Below, piece after piece: positions 26,125-35,031 of a DNA stretch of 64,000 nt; within the stretch, counting starts at the first letter, position 1; the number at the start of each line of letters is the position of its first letter. The notes under the pieces were generated by a model. It was not told where the DNA came from. It made no database searches and saw only the letters and a program-made list of their open reading frames with translations. This stretch comes from Candidatus Eiseniibacteriota bacterium (GTDB taxonomy: Bacteria; Eisenbacteria; RBG-16-71-46; CAIMUX01): the NCBI GenBank assembly GCA_016712505.1, contig JADJQY010000040.1, forward strand, positions 124,001 to 188,000, given 5' to 3'. Position numbers and translations under genes: made by a program.

Positions 26125-26214
26125 CCTCTGATCGAGTCCCTGCCTCTGATCGAGTCCCCGCCTGTGATCAAGTCCCGGCCTGTGATCAAGTCCCGGCCTC
26201 CGGTCGAGTCCTTG
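26125..26214. repeat. 18-bp tandem repeat (5 units) in an intergenic region
   Basis: Five consecutive 18-bp units start at 26125, 26143, 26161, 26179 and 26197, with consensus CCTSTGATCRAGTCCCSG. Units 3 and 4 are identical. The array lies between two minus-strand genes, upstream of the AIM24 gene. It could bind a regulator or be neutral slippage. Confidence 0.85.
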
Positions 26215-26276
26215 ACCCCGACTCAACTGCCTGCCTTGGCTCAGGTCCCTGCGTTCGCCCCGGGAGCTGAGTCGGC

Positions 26277-26948
26277 TCAGGTCCCGGTGTCAGCTCCCTG
26301 CTCCTCGACCCGGCGATTGATCTCCGCGATCAGCGCCCCGTCCAGTCCCAGCCGCGCGGCCAGGAGCCCGAGATAGGCGCGCTCCGCCGGCGCGTCGTTG
26401 CCGCAGACGGCGACGGAGGCGGTGTACACCTCGGCGGCAAGCCGCGGATTGTTCACACGCACGATCAGGCTGTCAACATCCGCCGGCTTCGCGATCTCCG
26501 CCTCGAGCCAGGCGCGGTCTTCGTCCGACGCACCGGACTTCTCCAACTCCCCGAGCAACCGGCCGCGCTCTTCCGCGTCGACGGCCCCATCGGCCTTCGC
26601 GGCCAAGACCATCGCCTCGACCAGAAGCAGCGCCTGCGCCTTCAGCTCCTCCGGCGTAGGGGGTGGCGGGGGCGCGAAGGACGCTCCTTCGCCGATCGGG
26701 CCGGTGCCTGGCTGGGTCAGCGTCCCCGCCCCGCCGCCAGGCCCGCGGGATCCACCGCCGACGATCCCCTTTTGCTGCAGGTGCTCCCACGCGGCGATGG
26801 CAATGCCGCCCAGAATGGTGAGCCCCTGGGGCGAGGTCAAGACCCGCCCCATGCCGTGGCCATGGCGGCCGCGGTGCCCGTGCCGCACCCTGCTCCCGCT
26901 CCGAAGGCCGGTGCGCAAGAGCTCGCCCAAGAGTCGTTCCGCGTCCAT
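26277..26948 (-). CDS. DUF533/YebE-like protein with TerB-type helical domain
   Basis: A 223-residue protein. The N-terminus is basic (His/Arg/Gly-rich), followed by a short hydrophobic stretch (GLTILGGIAIAAWEHLQQ) and a Gly/Pro-rich linker. The C-terminal domain (~105-215) has the TerB/DUF533 pattern: LVEAMVLAAKADGAVDAEERGRLL, then ARLGLDGALIAEINRRV. Function in the family is unknown, with membrane-stress roles suspected. ATG 26948 has GGAGGA ~8 bp upstream. The AIM24 gene follows downstream after the 18-bp repeat array. Confidence 0.75.
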   Translation of the reverse strand: MDAERLLGELLRTGLRSGSRVRHGHRGRHGHGMGRVLTSPQGLTILGGIAIAAWEHLQQKGIVGGGSRGPGGGAGTLTQPGTGPIGEGASFAPPPPPTPEELKAQALLLVEAMVLAAKADGAVDAEERGRLLGELEKSGASDEDRAWLEAEIAKPADVDSLIVRVNNPRLAAEVYTASVAVCGNDAPAERAYLGLLAARLGLDGALIAEINRRVEEQGADTGT

Positions 26949-27067
26949 CGTGCTCCATCCTCCTTGACCGCGCTCCGCGCGCGACCGGGCCAGAGGGTAC
27001 CCGCCCTCGGCGCCGGGGAAAACACGGAATCGGAGACGGGAGGTTGCAGGAAACCGGTGCCGGAAGA

Positions 27068-28252
27068 TCAGTCCGCGGCCAGAACGAACTCGAGGGCGGA
27101 CCGCAGCTCCGCCACGTGATTCGGGGGAAACGAATGCCCCACGCCCGGATAGGTCTTGAGCCGCACCCGATAGCCGGCCCGGCTGAATGCATCTCGGGCA
27201 CGCGCAAACCCTTCTGCGCCGCGTTCCGAGCCCCCGACGGTCAGGTAGATGCGCACCTGCGTTGCGGCCTCGGTCGGGATCACCAACTCCTCGGGATCGT
27301 AGAAGCCGGACATCGGGATGAGGGCGGGAAACAGAACCGGGTGCGCCAGCCCCGCGCTCAGCGTGAGGTTACCGCCCTGGGAGAATCCGGTGAGCACCAC
27401 CCGCCTCGGATCGATCCGGTAGCGCGCACGCACATACTCGAGGGTCTCCAGCACGCGCCACTCGCCCTCGTCGGCGTAGAGCCACTGAAAGCCCTGCCCG
27501 GTCGGCGTCGGGCGGACGGCGTCCGGGGCGACGAGGATGGCTCCGATCGCCGCGGCGTTCTCCCGCCAGGCCCCAGCGATGTCCAACGCGTCCGCACCAT
27601 AGCCGTGGAGCGCGATGATCACCGGCGCAGCCTGGGTGGAATCGAATTCGCTCGGGAGGAAAACCAGCGGCGGGCGCTTCGCCGCCATCGCCTTGTACTC
27701 CTCCAGGCCGTCCGCGCGATTGCGGCGCATCCGTTCGAGTGCGGCCTCGTATCCTTTCGATCCGCGAATCAGCGCGAGATCAGGATCTCGGGCAACCAGC
27801 CGAAGCCCCTCGAAACCCGACTCGGCGGCCCGCAGCAACCACTGTTCCGCCGGCATCGCCTTCCCGTAACGGGCGTACGCGCAGGCCAGGTTGTAGGCCA
27901 GCGTCTCGTTCCCGGGGCCGATCGGCTGCAGTTGCTCCCCCGCCGCGATCGCCGTCTCCCAGCGCTGATCCCGGAGCGCCTCCTGGAACACCGTGATCAG
28001 AGCCTGGCGGCGTTCGGCACTCGTGGGCTCCCCGTCCGACTGAGCCGCTCCGCTTCGATCCGCGCCGCTTCGATCCGCGCCCGAGCGGCCGAGCTGGGCG
28101 AAGCCGGGCTCCGGAGGGTCAGACCACGCCGGCAAGGGAAACCCGCCCAGGATCGACACGAAGCAGGCGAAAACAACCGCCGGGATCGCCGCCGACTTCG
28201 CGCCGTGGCCCGCCGGATGGCGGAAGCATCGTCGATAGCCGGAACGTTTCAA
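27068..28252 (-). CDS. Secreted alpha/beta hydrolase (phospholipase/carboxylesterase type) with N-terminal TPR-like segment
   Basis: A 394-residue exported protein. A signal anchor (AAIPAVVFACFVSILGGF) is followed by a repeat-rich linker (DRSGADRSGA) and TPR-like helices (~95-150; TLAYNLACAYARYGKAMPAEQWLLRAAESG). The catalytic domain shows the oxyanion-type HGYGADALDIAG, the nucleophile GFSQGGN, and a C-terminal His in GVGHSFPPNH. This matches the dienelactone hydrolase/carboxylesterase branch. Substrate unknown. The gene lies 15 bp after the ABC exporter start region's downstream neighbour order: it is upstream of, and in line with, no other operon member apart from the exporter stop at 28268. 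Confidence 0.8.
   Translation of the reverse strand: MKRSGYRRCFRHPAGHGAKSAAIPAVVFACFVSILGGFPLPAWSDPPEPGFAQLGRSGADRSGADRSGAAQSDGEPTSAERRQALITVFQEALRDQRWETAIAAGEQLQPIGPGNETLAYNLACAYARYGKAMPAEQWLLRAAESGFEGLRLVARDPDLALIRGSKGYEAALERMRRNRADGLEEYKAMAAKRPPLVFLPSEFDSTQAAPVIIALHGYGADALDIAGAWRENAAAIGAILVAPDAVRPTPTGQGFQWLYADEGEWRVLETLEYVRARYRIDPRRVVLTGFSQGGNLTLSAGLAHPVLFPALIPMSGFYDPEELVIPTEAATQVRIYLTVGGSERGAEGFARARDAFSRAGYRVRLKTYPGVGHSFPPNHVAELRSALEFVLAAD
28051..28080 (-). repeat. 15-bp perfect duplication inside the esterase gene
   Basis: CGCTTCGATCCGCGC occurs twice head to tail (28051-28065 and 28066-28080) and encodes a repeated DRSGA unit in the linker after the signal peptide. Confidence 0.75.
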
Positions 28253-28267
28253 CCGTGCCTCCCTTCG

Positions 28268-30241
28268 CTACGGATCACGGCGCGAGAGCATGCCGAGCGC
28301 ATTCGACGGACCGGTTGCGCCGCGGATCGGACCTCGCTCCTTGGCCGTTTCGATCGTGTCCCCCTCCCCGGGAGCCAGGAACAGATTCGCCTCGAGACCG
28401 TGTTGCTTCGTGTACAACTCGTGATAGCGCCCCCGCGCCGCGAACAACTCCTCATGGCTGCCGCGCTCGAGAATCGCCCCGTCCTCGACGACCAGGATCT
28501 GGTCGGCCCGACGGATGGTGGAGAGGCGGTGAGCGATCACGAAGGTCGTGCGCCCCTTCATCAGGTGCGCAAGTCCCTCCTGGATCAGCGCCTCGGACTC
28601 CGAATCGAGGCTCGAGGTCGCCTCGTCCAGAATGAGGATGCGCGGATCGGCCAGGATGGCCCGGGCGATCGACACCCGCTGGCGTTGCCCACCCGAGAGC
28701 TTCACCCCGCGTTCCCCTACGATGGTGTCGTACCCTTCGGGGAAGCGCTCGGCGAACTCACTCACGCGCGCGATGCGACACGCCTCCAGCACCTCGGCCT
28801 CACTCGCTCCCGGGCGCGAAAAGGAGACATTGTCGCGAATCGATCCATCGAACAGGAAGGTCTCCTGCAGCACCACCCCGATCCGGGTGCGGTAGCTGTC
28901 GAGCGAGACGGTTGCGAGATCGATCCCATCGACCGCAACTACCCCGCTGCGCGGTACGTGGAACGCCGCCACCAGTCCGATCATGGTCGACTTGCCCGAT
29001 CCGGAGGAGCCGACCAGCGCGGTGACCGTGCCCGGCTCGGAGACGAAGCTCACCTCGCGCAGCACCAACTTGTCCGCTTCGTAGGCGAACGACACCTTCT
29101 CGAAGGTGATGCGTCCCCGAATGTCCTGAAGCCCCACGGTCCTTCTCGGGTCATCATCCTCGCGGCGCTCCCGCAGGACCTCGCGGGTGCGCTCCAATCC
29201 GGCGAACGCCTCGGTCAGTTGCGTGCCGATGGCCACGATCTGGAACACCGGAGCGACCAGAAAGCCGAGGAAGGCGGTGTAGGTGAAGAACCCACCCAGG
29301 GTCATGGCTCCACTCAGTACCTGGTTCGCTCCGACGAACATGATGGCCGAGCCGACGAACCCTAGGAGCACGGTGGAGGCCACCCCCATTGCGGAGGTTG
29401 CGGTCAGCGTCTTCAAAACATTCTCCAGTAGGCGCCCCACGCCCGCCTGGAAAACCGCGTGTTCGCGCCCCTCGGCGTGATACCCCTTCACCGTGCGCAC
29501 CGCTCCGAGCGATTCGGTCAACCGCCCGGTCACTTCGCTGTTGATCTTGCCCCGTTCGCGGAAAATCGGACGGATGGTGCTGAAAGCACGATTGAGGACG
29601 AGCATGAAGAGGATCAGGACGGTGAAGGTGACGATGGTCATCATCGGGCTGATTCGTAGCAGCACGAAAAAGGCGATGAGTGCCGTCATCACACCGCCGA
29701 CCAGCTCCACCAGCCCGGTTCCGACCAGATTCCGGATCCCCTCGACATCGCTCATGATGCGCGAGACCAGGGCCCCGGTCTTGTTGGCATCGTAGTAGGA
29801 GACCGGAAGTCGACCGATGTGACCCTGCACCCGCACGCGAAGCTCGGTAATCAAGCGCTGCGCCGCCTTGGAGAGAAGCTGGGTGAGGGCAAACGAGGTC
29901 GCGCCCTGGATGAGGGTCGCGCCGAGCACACCCAGGACCAGCGGAGCGAGGAGTTCGAGGTTCCGCTTGGCGATCACATCATCGACCAGGACCTTGGTCG
30001 ATGACGGCAACACCAGCCCGGAGACGCGGTTGATCGCCATGAGTAACAGCCCAAGCAGCAGGATTCCGCGTCTCGGCTTGACCAACGCCCAGATGTCGGG
30101 CCAGAGCTCGCGCAGGCGCTCGGAGGTCGGTCTCTTCGGTAGCGGCTTGCCATCTGGTCCCAGCTTCAGCGGCTCGTCTTCGCCCCCGCGGGATCCGAGG
30201 CGGCGCGAACCGTGACCACCGACCCCGTCACCGCTCCTCAT
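28268..30241 (-). CDS. ABC exporter, fused permease and ATPase (MsbA/LmrA-like)
   Basis: A 657-residue half-transporter that works as a dimer. An N-terminal cytoplasmic stretch is followed by six transmembrane helices (~60-330). The nucleotide-binding domain has Walker A GSSGSGKST, Q-loop VVLQETFLFD, signature LSGGQRQR, Walker B ILILDEATSSLD and H-loop IAHRLST, all intact. It probably exports a lipid, peptide or drug. ATG 30241 overlaps the stop of the ArsC/Spx-like gene (ATGA), which fixes the start; seven earlier in-frame codons lie within that gene. Confidence 0.93.
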   Translation of the reverse strand: MRSGDGVGGHGSRRLGSRGGEDEPLKLGPDGKPLPKRPTSERLRELWPDIWALVKPRRGILLLGLLLMAINRVSGLVLPSSTKVLVDDVIAKRNLELLAPLVLGVLGATLIQGATSFALTQLLSKAAQRLITELRVRVQGHIGRLPVSYYDANKTGALVSRIMSDVEGIRNLVGTGLVELVGGVMTALIAFFVLLRISPMMTIVTFTVLILFMLVLNRAFSTIRPIFRERGKINSEVTGRLTESLGAVRTVKGYHAEGREHAVFQAGVGRLLENVLKTLTATSAMGVASTVLLGFVGSAIMFVGANQVLSGAMTLGGFFTYTAFLGFLVAPVFQIVAIGTQLTEAFAGLERTREVLRERREDDDPRRTVGLQDIRGRITFEKVSFAYEADKLVLREVSFVSEPGTVTALVGSSGSGKSTMIGLVAAFHVPRSGVVAVDGIDLATVSLDSYRTRIGVVLQETFLFDGSIRDNVSFSRPGASEAEVLEACRIARVSEFAERFPEGYDTIVGERGVKLSGGQRQRVSIARAILADPRILILDEATSSLDSESEALIQEGLAHLMKGRTTFVIAHRLSTIRRADQILVVEDGAILERGSHEELFAARGRYHELYTKQHGLEANLFLAPGEGDTIETAKERGPIRGATGPSNALGMLSRRDP

Positions 30242-30585
30242 CGCCCGCACCAGGACCTCCACTCCGCTTCGGCCAGTCCGACGGTCAGCTTCTGCTGCTG
30301 CCGCACCAGTGGCTGCCGCAGGATCAAGGGCTCGGCGAGCAGGCGCTCGAGCCAGCGATCCGCACCGGGCGAGGCCGCGGCCAGCCCGAGCTCGTGGAAC
30401 CGCTTCGACTCGCGGTCGATCAGCGCTTCGATCCCGAACTTGTCCACGAACCGCTTCACCTCGCCGGGCGACATCGGCCGCTCCCGCAGATCGATGAAGT
30501 GAGTCTTCACGCCGCGCTCGGCAAAGAACCGCAGCGCCTTCTTCGTATCGTTGTCCTTCTGGGTACCAAAGATCTGCACTTCCAT
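30238..30585 (-). CDS. ArsC/Spx-fold protein lacking the redox cysteine
   Basis: A ~115-residue protein of the ArsC/Spx/MgsR thioredoxin-like family: FGTQKDNDTKKALRFFAERG, FIDLRERPMSPGEVKRFVDKFG, ESKRFHELGL and LILRQPLVRQQQKLTVG (cis-Pro region). The N-terminal Cys of the usual Cx2-3C or CXXXXXR site is absent: KDNDTKK occupies the position. It is therefore unlikely to be an arsenate reductase. ATG 30585 begins the conserved beta-strand; ATG 30612 is a possible alternative. It is coupled to the ABC exporter by a 4-bp overlap. Confidence 0.72.
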   Translation of the reverse strand: MEVQIFGTQKDNDTKKALRFFAERGVKTHFIDLRERPMSPGEVKRFVDKFGIEALIDRESKRFHELGLAAASPGADRWLERLLAEPLILRQPLVRQQQKLTVGLAEAEWRSWCGR

Positions 30586-30791
30586 GCCCGGAGGGTAACC
30601 GGGAAGGGACATGAAGTCACGGATCGGGGCACGACCGCTCGGGCCTGGCTCAGGCCCGGCTGGCCGCCGCCAGCGGATCGATCGCGCCCGTCCCGCGCCG
30701 GATTCGCCTCTCTCCTGAGCTCGGCTTGGTGGCAGAAAACGTGGTGAGAATGGCATTGCCGCCATGGGCTGTTCCCCGGATCATCCGGCCC

Positions 30792-31874
30792 ATGCGAAGC
30801 CAGATCCAATCGTCGCCTCCCTCGGCTGTCTCCCGGCCCCGTTCCGCCCGCCGGGTCGCGATGCTCGCGTTCCCCGACGTCCAGATTCTCGACGTGACCG
30901 GGCCGCTCGAGGTGTTCTCCCGAGCCTCACGCTGGCTGCGTGATCAAGGCGGCTGCGCGGACCACGTGTACGAGGTGGAGATCATCGGCCTCCGGCGCGG
31001 ACGGCTTCGCACCTCGTCCGGCATCCGGATCCACGCCGACCGGGCATTCTCCGAGGTCGACCGCGGCGTCGACACCCTGCTGATCGCCGGAGGTATGGGT
31101 GTAGGGCCATGCCGCGGAAACAAGAACCTGATTCGGTGGATCCGGCGCCAGTCGACCCGGGTGCGGCGGCTGGCCTCGATCTGCACCGGGGCCTTTCTCC
31201 TCGCTGACGCCGGTTTGCTCCGAGGGCGGATTGCAACGACGCACTGGCACCATCTCGACCATCTCGCGCGGGAGTTTCCCGACGTTCGAGTCGAGGCCGA
31301 CCGAATCTTCACGCAGGAGGGATCGCTCTACACGTCTGCCGGCGTCACCGCGGGAATGGACCTGGCCCTGGCTCTGGTCGAGGAAGACTTCGGCCGAGAG
31401 GTCGCCCTGGCCGCGGCTCGCGAGTTGGTTCTCTTCCTCAAACGACCCGGTGGACAAGCGCAGTTCAGTGCGCAGCTCTCGGCCCAGCTGGCGGAGCACG
31501 AACCGCTTCGTGACCTGCAAACCTACATCGCGGAGCACCCGGATCACGATCTCTCGGTCGGCCGCCTCGCCCACCGCGTGGGTATGAGTCCGCGAAACTT
31601 CGCCCGCCTCTTCAAGCGCGAGGTCGGAATCACTCCGGCGCACTATGTGGGGACGGTCCGTGTCGAGACGGCACGCCGGCTGTTGGAGGAAACGTCGCAC
31701 CGGTTGGAGACGATTCGCCGCAGAAGCGGGCTCGGCACTCTGGAATCGATGCGGCGGACGTTTCTTCGCACCATTGGCATCACTCCCGGCCAGTACCGGG
31801 AGCGGTTCCGGCGCTCGGAGAGTCCCGGCGCGGAAGGGACACGCACCGGTGGCAAGGCGCGGAAAGCAGGTTGA
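30792..31874 (+). CDS. GlxA-family transcriptional regulator (DJ-1/PfpI domain + AraC HTH)
   Basis: A ~360-residue regulator. Residues ~20-185 form a DJ-1/PfpI-like domain (VAMLAFPDVQILDVTGPLEVF at its start; ASICTGAFLLADAGLL with the nucleophile-elbow Cys). The C-terminal AraC-type domain has two HTHs (DLSVGRLAHRVGMSPRNFARLFKREVGITP and TLESMRRTFLRTIGITPGQYR). An upstream start at 30726 is in frame; ATG 30792 is preferred because it precedes the conserved domain directly. It is divergent from the ArsC-like gene and lies 81 bp before the DJ-1/YHS gene, which it may control. Confidence 0.88.
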   Translation: MRSQIQSSPPSAVSRPRSARRVAMLAFPDVQILDVTGPLEVFSRASRWLRDQGGCADHVYEVEIIGLRRGRLRTSSGIRIHADRAFSEVDRGVDTLLIAGGMGVGPCRGNKNLIRWIRRQSTRVRRLASICTGAFLLADAGLLRGRIATTHWHHLDHLAREFPDVRVEADRIFTQEGSLYTSAGVTAGMDLALALVEEDFGREVALAAARELVLFLKRPGGQAQFSAQLSAQLAEHEPLRDLQTYIAEHPDHDLSVGRLAHRVGMSPRNFARLFKREVGITPAHYVGTVRVETARRLLEETSHRLETIRRRSGLGTLESMRRTFLRTIGITPGQYRERFRRSESPGAEGTRTGGKARKAG

Positions 31875-31955
31875 GGCGAGGTCGACCCGCGACCTCGGTT
31901 CGGCGGGCGGATGGTGTCGCACGGACGACGCCGCGAACTTGAAGGAGATCGAGAC

Positions 31956-32945
31956 ATGATCAAGCGTAACACCGGCAGGGAGGTATTCGTGGCCTTCGCC
32001 GTGACCTCTGCCCTGACCCTCGCCTCGAGTGCAGCCATGGTGGCGCCTTCGCGCGCAGCGACGGAAGGTCGAGCCGACGGCGACTCCCGGGCGGCGCAGC
32101 CCACGCCCGCCCATATCGCCTCTCTACCGCGAACGCCGGGGGTCGAGATTCCGGTGGCCTTCGTCATCGGGGCGGATGCCGAGGTGCTCGACTTCGCCGG
32201 TCCACTCGAGGTGTTTGCCGCGGCCTGGACACCCGAGGGCAAGCCACTCTTCAAGCCCTACTTCGTGGCCGGCGGATCCGAACCCGTGCTCGTGGGGGGG
32301 AACATGCGAGTTGTTCACGACTACACCTTCGCGAATGCTCCCGCCCCGAAGGTCATCGTCATCCCGGCGATGAGCGAGGACAGCCCCGAGATGGTCGACT
32401 GGATCCGACGGGCCGCCGCGGGAACGGACCTCACCATGTCGGTCTGCAACGGCGCTTTCGTTCTGGCCCGGACCGGATTGCTCGATGGCCGGCCGGCCAC
32501 CGCCCACCATGGCGGGCACTTCCGATTCGCAGGCGCGTTCCCTGAAGTGCAGCTCCAGCGAGGGGCACGCTATGTCGAGACCGGGAACCTGGCTTCATCC
32601 GGAGGGATCTCATCGGGCATCGACCTCGCGCTCCGCGTAGTGGCCCGCTATCTGGGAGAGGCCGAGGCGCACGCCATCGTCGACGCGATGGAGTATCAGA
32701 GTTCCGGATGGCTCGACCCCGGGTCGAATGCCAACTACGCTCGGCTGCCGGAGCCGAGCGACCAATCGCCGATCTGTCCGCTCTGCCAGATGACCGCGAG
32801 CACCGACATCCGCTCCGAGTATCGCGGACGGACTTACTACTTCTGCGCGGAGTCCGAGAAGGAGTATTTCGACGCCCATCCCGAGGTGGTGGACCGCTTC
32901 CTCGAAGAAGATGCGGCACGCGGGTCGGAGTCCAGGCGGCAGTGA
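31956..32945 (+). CDS. Exported DJ-1/PfpI-family protein fused to a YHS metal-binding domain
   Basis: A 329-residue protein. A signal peptide (VFVAFAVTSALTLASSAAMVA) is followed by a DJ-1/PfpI domain (~64-245) with nucleophile-elbow Cys164 in MSVCNGAFVLARTGLL and the GPLEVF helix. The C-terminus (~270-312) is a YHS-like domain: CPLCQM (Cys274, Cys277) then YRGRTYYFCAESEKEYFDAHPE (Cys297), a pattern known from metal-binding and transport proteins. ATG 31956 has AAGGAG ~9 bp upstream. The homologous DJ-1 domain in the upstream GlxA regulator suggests both respond to or act on the same compound. Confidence 0.83.
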   Translation: MIKRNTGREVFVAFAVTSALTLASSAAMVAPSRAATEGRADGDSRAAQPTPAHIASLPRTPGVEIPVAFVIGADAEVLDFAGPLEVFAAAWTPEGKPLFKPYFVAGGSEPVLVGGNMRVVHDYTFANAPAPKVIVIPAMSEDSPEMVDWIRRAAAGTDLTMSVCNGAFVLARTGLLDGRPATAHHGGHFRFAGAFPEVQLQRGARYVETGNLASSGGISSGIDLALRVVARYLGEAEAHAIVDAMEYQSSGWLDPGSNANYARLPEPSDQSPICPLCQMTASTDIRSEYRGRTYYFCAESEKEYFDAHPEVVDRFLEEDAARGSESRRQ

Positions 32946-32979
32946 TCAGGGAAACCCGGCCGAGACGTCGCGGCTGGAA

Positions 32980-33010
32980 CCGGGACGAGACCGCTGACTC
33001 CTCGTCCCGG
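32980..33010. terminator. Bidirectional terminator-like hairpin between convergent genes
   Basis: CCGGGACGAG (32980-32989) and CTCGTCCCGG (33001-33010) form a perfect 10-bp stem with an 11-nt loop, midway between the stops of the DJ-1/YHS gene and the response regulator. A second small stem (ACGGCG/CGCCGT, 33011-33027) follows. Neither side has a long T-run. Confidence 0.55.
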
Positions 33011-33027
33011 ACGGCGTCCTCCGCCGT

Positions 33028-33669
33028 CTAGACATACCCCAGCTCGATCCCTTTGAGCACCGCCCGGGTGCGGTCCCGCACGCCGAGCTTGGAGAGAATC
33101 CGCGAGGTGTGGTTCTTCACGGTTCCCTCTCCCATGAACAGCGTTTCTCCGATCTCACGGTTGCTGTACCCGCCGGCCATCAGCCGGAGGATCTCGGTTT
33201 CGCGCGGCGTCAGGCGATCCGGTAGGTCAAGAGATTCGAACTCCGGGGGTGCCGCGGCGATGGAGCGAACGGCCCGTTCCGTGATTGCCGGAAGCAGGGC
33301 TGTGCCCCCCGCGGCGACTTCCCTCACCGCCTCCGCCAGGCGCTCGAACGCCACGTCCTTCAGCATCCATCCACGCGCACCGGCCCGCACTCCGGCCAGG
33401 AGGGCGACATCGTCGTCGAAGGTGGTCAGCAGGATGGCGGGCAGTACCGATCCGCGCAATCGAAGCATCTCCAGCACCTCGATCCCGGTCTTCTTCGGCA
33501 TGCGCACATCGAGCACCGCGACGTCGACCTGGTGCCGTTCGAGCTCCTCCAACGCGGCCTCCCCATCGGCCGCCTCGGCCACGACGCGTAGATCGGCGGT
33601 CAGGTTGAACATCCCGGCCAGGCCACGGCGGAGCAAGGTCTGGTCGTCGGCCAGGAGGATGCGGATCAT
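33028..33669 (-). CDS. NarL/LuxR-family response regulator
   Basis: A 213-residue two-domain regulator. The receiver has acidic residues Asp8/Asp9, phospho-acceptor Asp54 (VAVLDVRMPKK) and the conserved Lys (WMLKD). The C-terminal LuxR-type HTH (LTPRETEILRLMAGGYSNREIGETLFMGEGTVKNHTSRIL) is complete. ATG 33669 overlaps the stop of the kinase gene by 4 bp, so the two are translated together. It probably responds to the kinase and activates unknown targets. Confidence 0.93.
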   Translation of the reverse strand: MIRILLADDQTLLRRGLAGMFNLTADLRVVAEAADGEAALEELERHQVDVAVLDVRMPKKTGIEVLEMLRLRGSVLPAILLTTFDDDVALLAGVRAGARGWMLKDVAFERLAEAVREVAAGGTALLPAITERAVRSIAAAPPEFESLDLPDRLTPRETEILRLMAGGYSNREIGETLFMGEGTVKNHTSRILSKLGVRDRTRAVLKGIELGYV

Positions 33670-34865
33670 CCCGCGTCCCCCACCCGAGGCACCCACGCCG
33701 TGAGATCAACTCCGGCTCCTCGGCTGGAGTGAATGGCCAGCGTTCCTCCGACCGCCGCCAGTCGCTCCCGCATCCCCTTGAGTCCGTTGCCATCCACCCA
33801 CTGTTCTACTCCCCTTCCGTCGTCCACCACCCGCAGCGCCACACCAGATCGGTCCGGTCGCAGATCGACGCGCACCGAGGAGGCCTGAGCGTGACGAAGC
33901 ACGTTGGTCAGCGCCTCCTGGGCGCATCGAAGCAGTGCATGCTCCGCTTGCGGTGAAACACGCACCGCCTCCGGAGCGAGGGTGAACTCGACCTCGAGGG
34001 TCCGGATCCCGTCGAGCAGCTTCGCCAGCGCACGCTTGAGGTCGATCGGCTGCTCCTGCCGCATCGTCCCGACGACTTCGCGCACTTCGCGGAGCAGCTC
34101 GTGCACCGACTCCTTGGCCACACGCAGGGCCTCGGCTTCCTCCCCCCGCGCGCGCCGACTCGCCAGGTCCAGGTGCACACCGAGCGCGGCCAGACGGTGG
34201 CCCACCGTATCGTGTAGATCGCGAGCGATCGCCACCCGCTCCGCCTCCCGACTCCGGTCGGAGAGCAGCCGATGGGTCAGCTCGAGTTCACTGAAGAGAG
34301 CGGCGATCTTCCTGCGCGCACGCATCTCGGTCGCGGCGAGCATTCCTCCGGCAAAGGCAACCAGTTGCCACCCCAGGATCGACCCCAGGGTGATCGCCAC
34401 CTGGGCGGTACCCGATAGCACGTCGAGTTCCGGGGACGCTTCAAACCCGCCAAGGCGGGCGAGCACGAGGCCGACGCTCAGGGTGAGCAGCACCTGACCG
34501 ACAAACGCGCTTCGAGCCCACCGGGGCGGGAGTACGAGCGGAAGTTCCAACGCCAGCAACATGAACAGGTCGGTGGCGGTGGCCGTGGCAGCGACCGCCT
34601 GTACGAGAAGGAGCAGGACCGTGCCGCGGGTGGGACGCTCGAGGGGAGCCTGCCGCAGAAGCAGGATCATTGCGACTCCGAAGCCCAGCAGGGCCGCGGC
34701 CCCCGTCGCGACACCCGCGGGCGACACCACCCGACCGCCAAAGAGAGCCACCACGCCGATCCAGATCCATGCGATGAGAAGTGCCGCCATCAGTACATGA
34801 AGGGTCGGGGGCGCACCGCCCACACCGCGAGTCGTGGCGCTCGTCTGGGTCGACAACTTCGTCAT
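33666..34865 (-). CDS. NarX/LiaS-type sensor histidine kinase (HisKA_3)
   Basis: A 399-residue membrane kinase. Five or six hydrophobic helices fill residues ~22-180 and act as an intramembrane sensor. A coiled segment leads to the HisKA_3 dimerisation helix with phospho-acceptor His218 (ARDLHDTVGHRLAALG). The ATPase domain has QEALTNVLRHAQA, VVDDGRGV and GNGLKGMRERLAAVGG. It is the first gene of a two-gene operon and is divergent from the beta-lactamase-fold gene. Confidence 0.92.
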   Translation of the reverse strand: MTKLSTQTSATTRGVGGAPPTLHVLMAALLIAWIWIGVVALFGGRVVSPAGVATGAAALLGFGVAMILLLRQAPLERPTRGTVLLLLVQAVAATATATDLFMLLALELPLVLPPRWARSAFVGQVLLTLSVGLVLARLGGFEASPELDVLSGTAQVAITLGSILGWQLVAFAGGMLAATEMRARRKIAALFSELELTHRLLSDRSREAERVAIARDLHDTVGHRLAALGVHLDLASRRARGEEAEALRVAKESVHELLREVREVVGTMRQEQPIDLKRALAKLLDGIRTLEVEFTLAPEAVRVSPQAEHALLRCAQEALTNVLRHAQASSVRVDLRPDRSGVALRVVDDGRGVEQWVDGNGLKGMRERLAAVGGTLAIHSSRGAGVDLTAWVPRVGDAG

Positions 34866-35031
34866 GTCACGAATTGTCCCCCCCGGCCCCGGCCGCCGCT
34901 AGTGCCGAAAGTCACGGTCGATTTCGTGACCACAGGCACACGGCGGGGACCGGTGGCCGGCCCGATCCTGGCCTTGGCTCCGAAACGGCCGGCGATGGGC
35001 GCCGATCGTCGCCGGGCCGAAAGGAACCGAC

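Noticed and set aside
26125..26214. CRISPR-like array
   Set aside because: Units are directly adjacent 18-mers without spacers and no cas gene is near; it is a simple tandem repeat.
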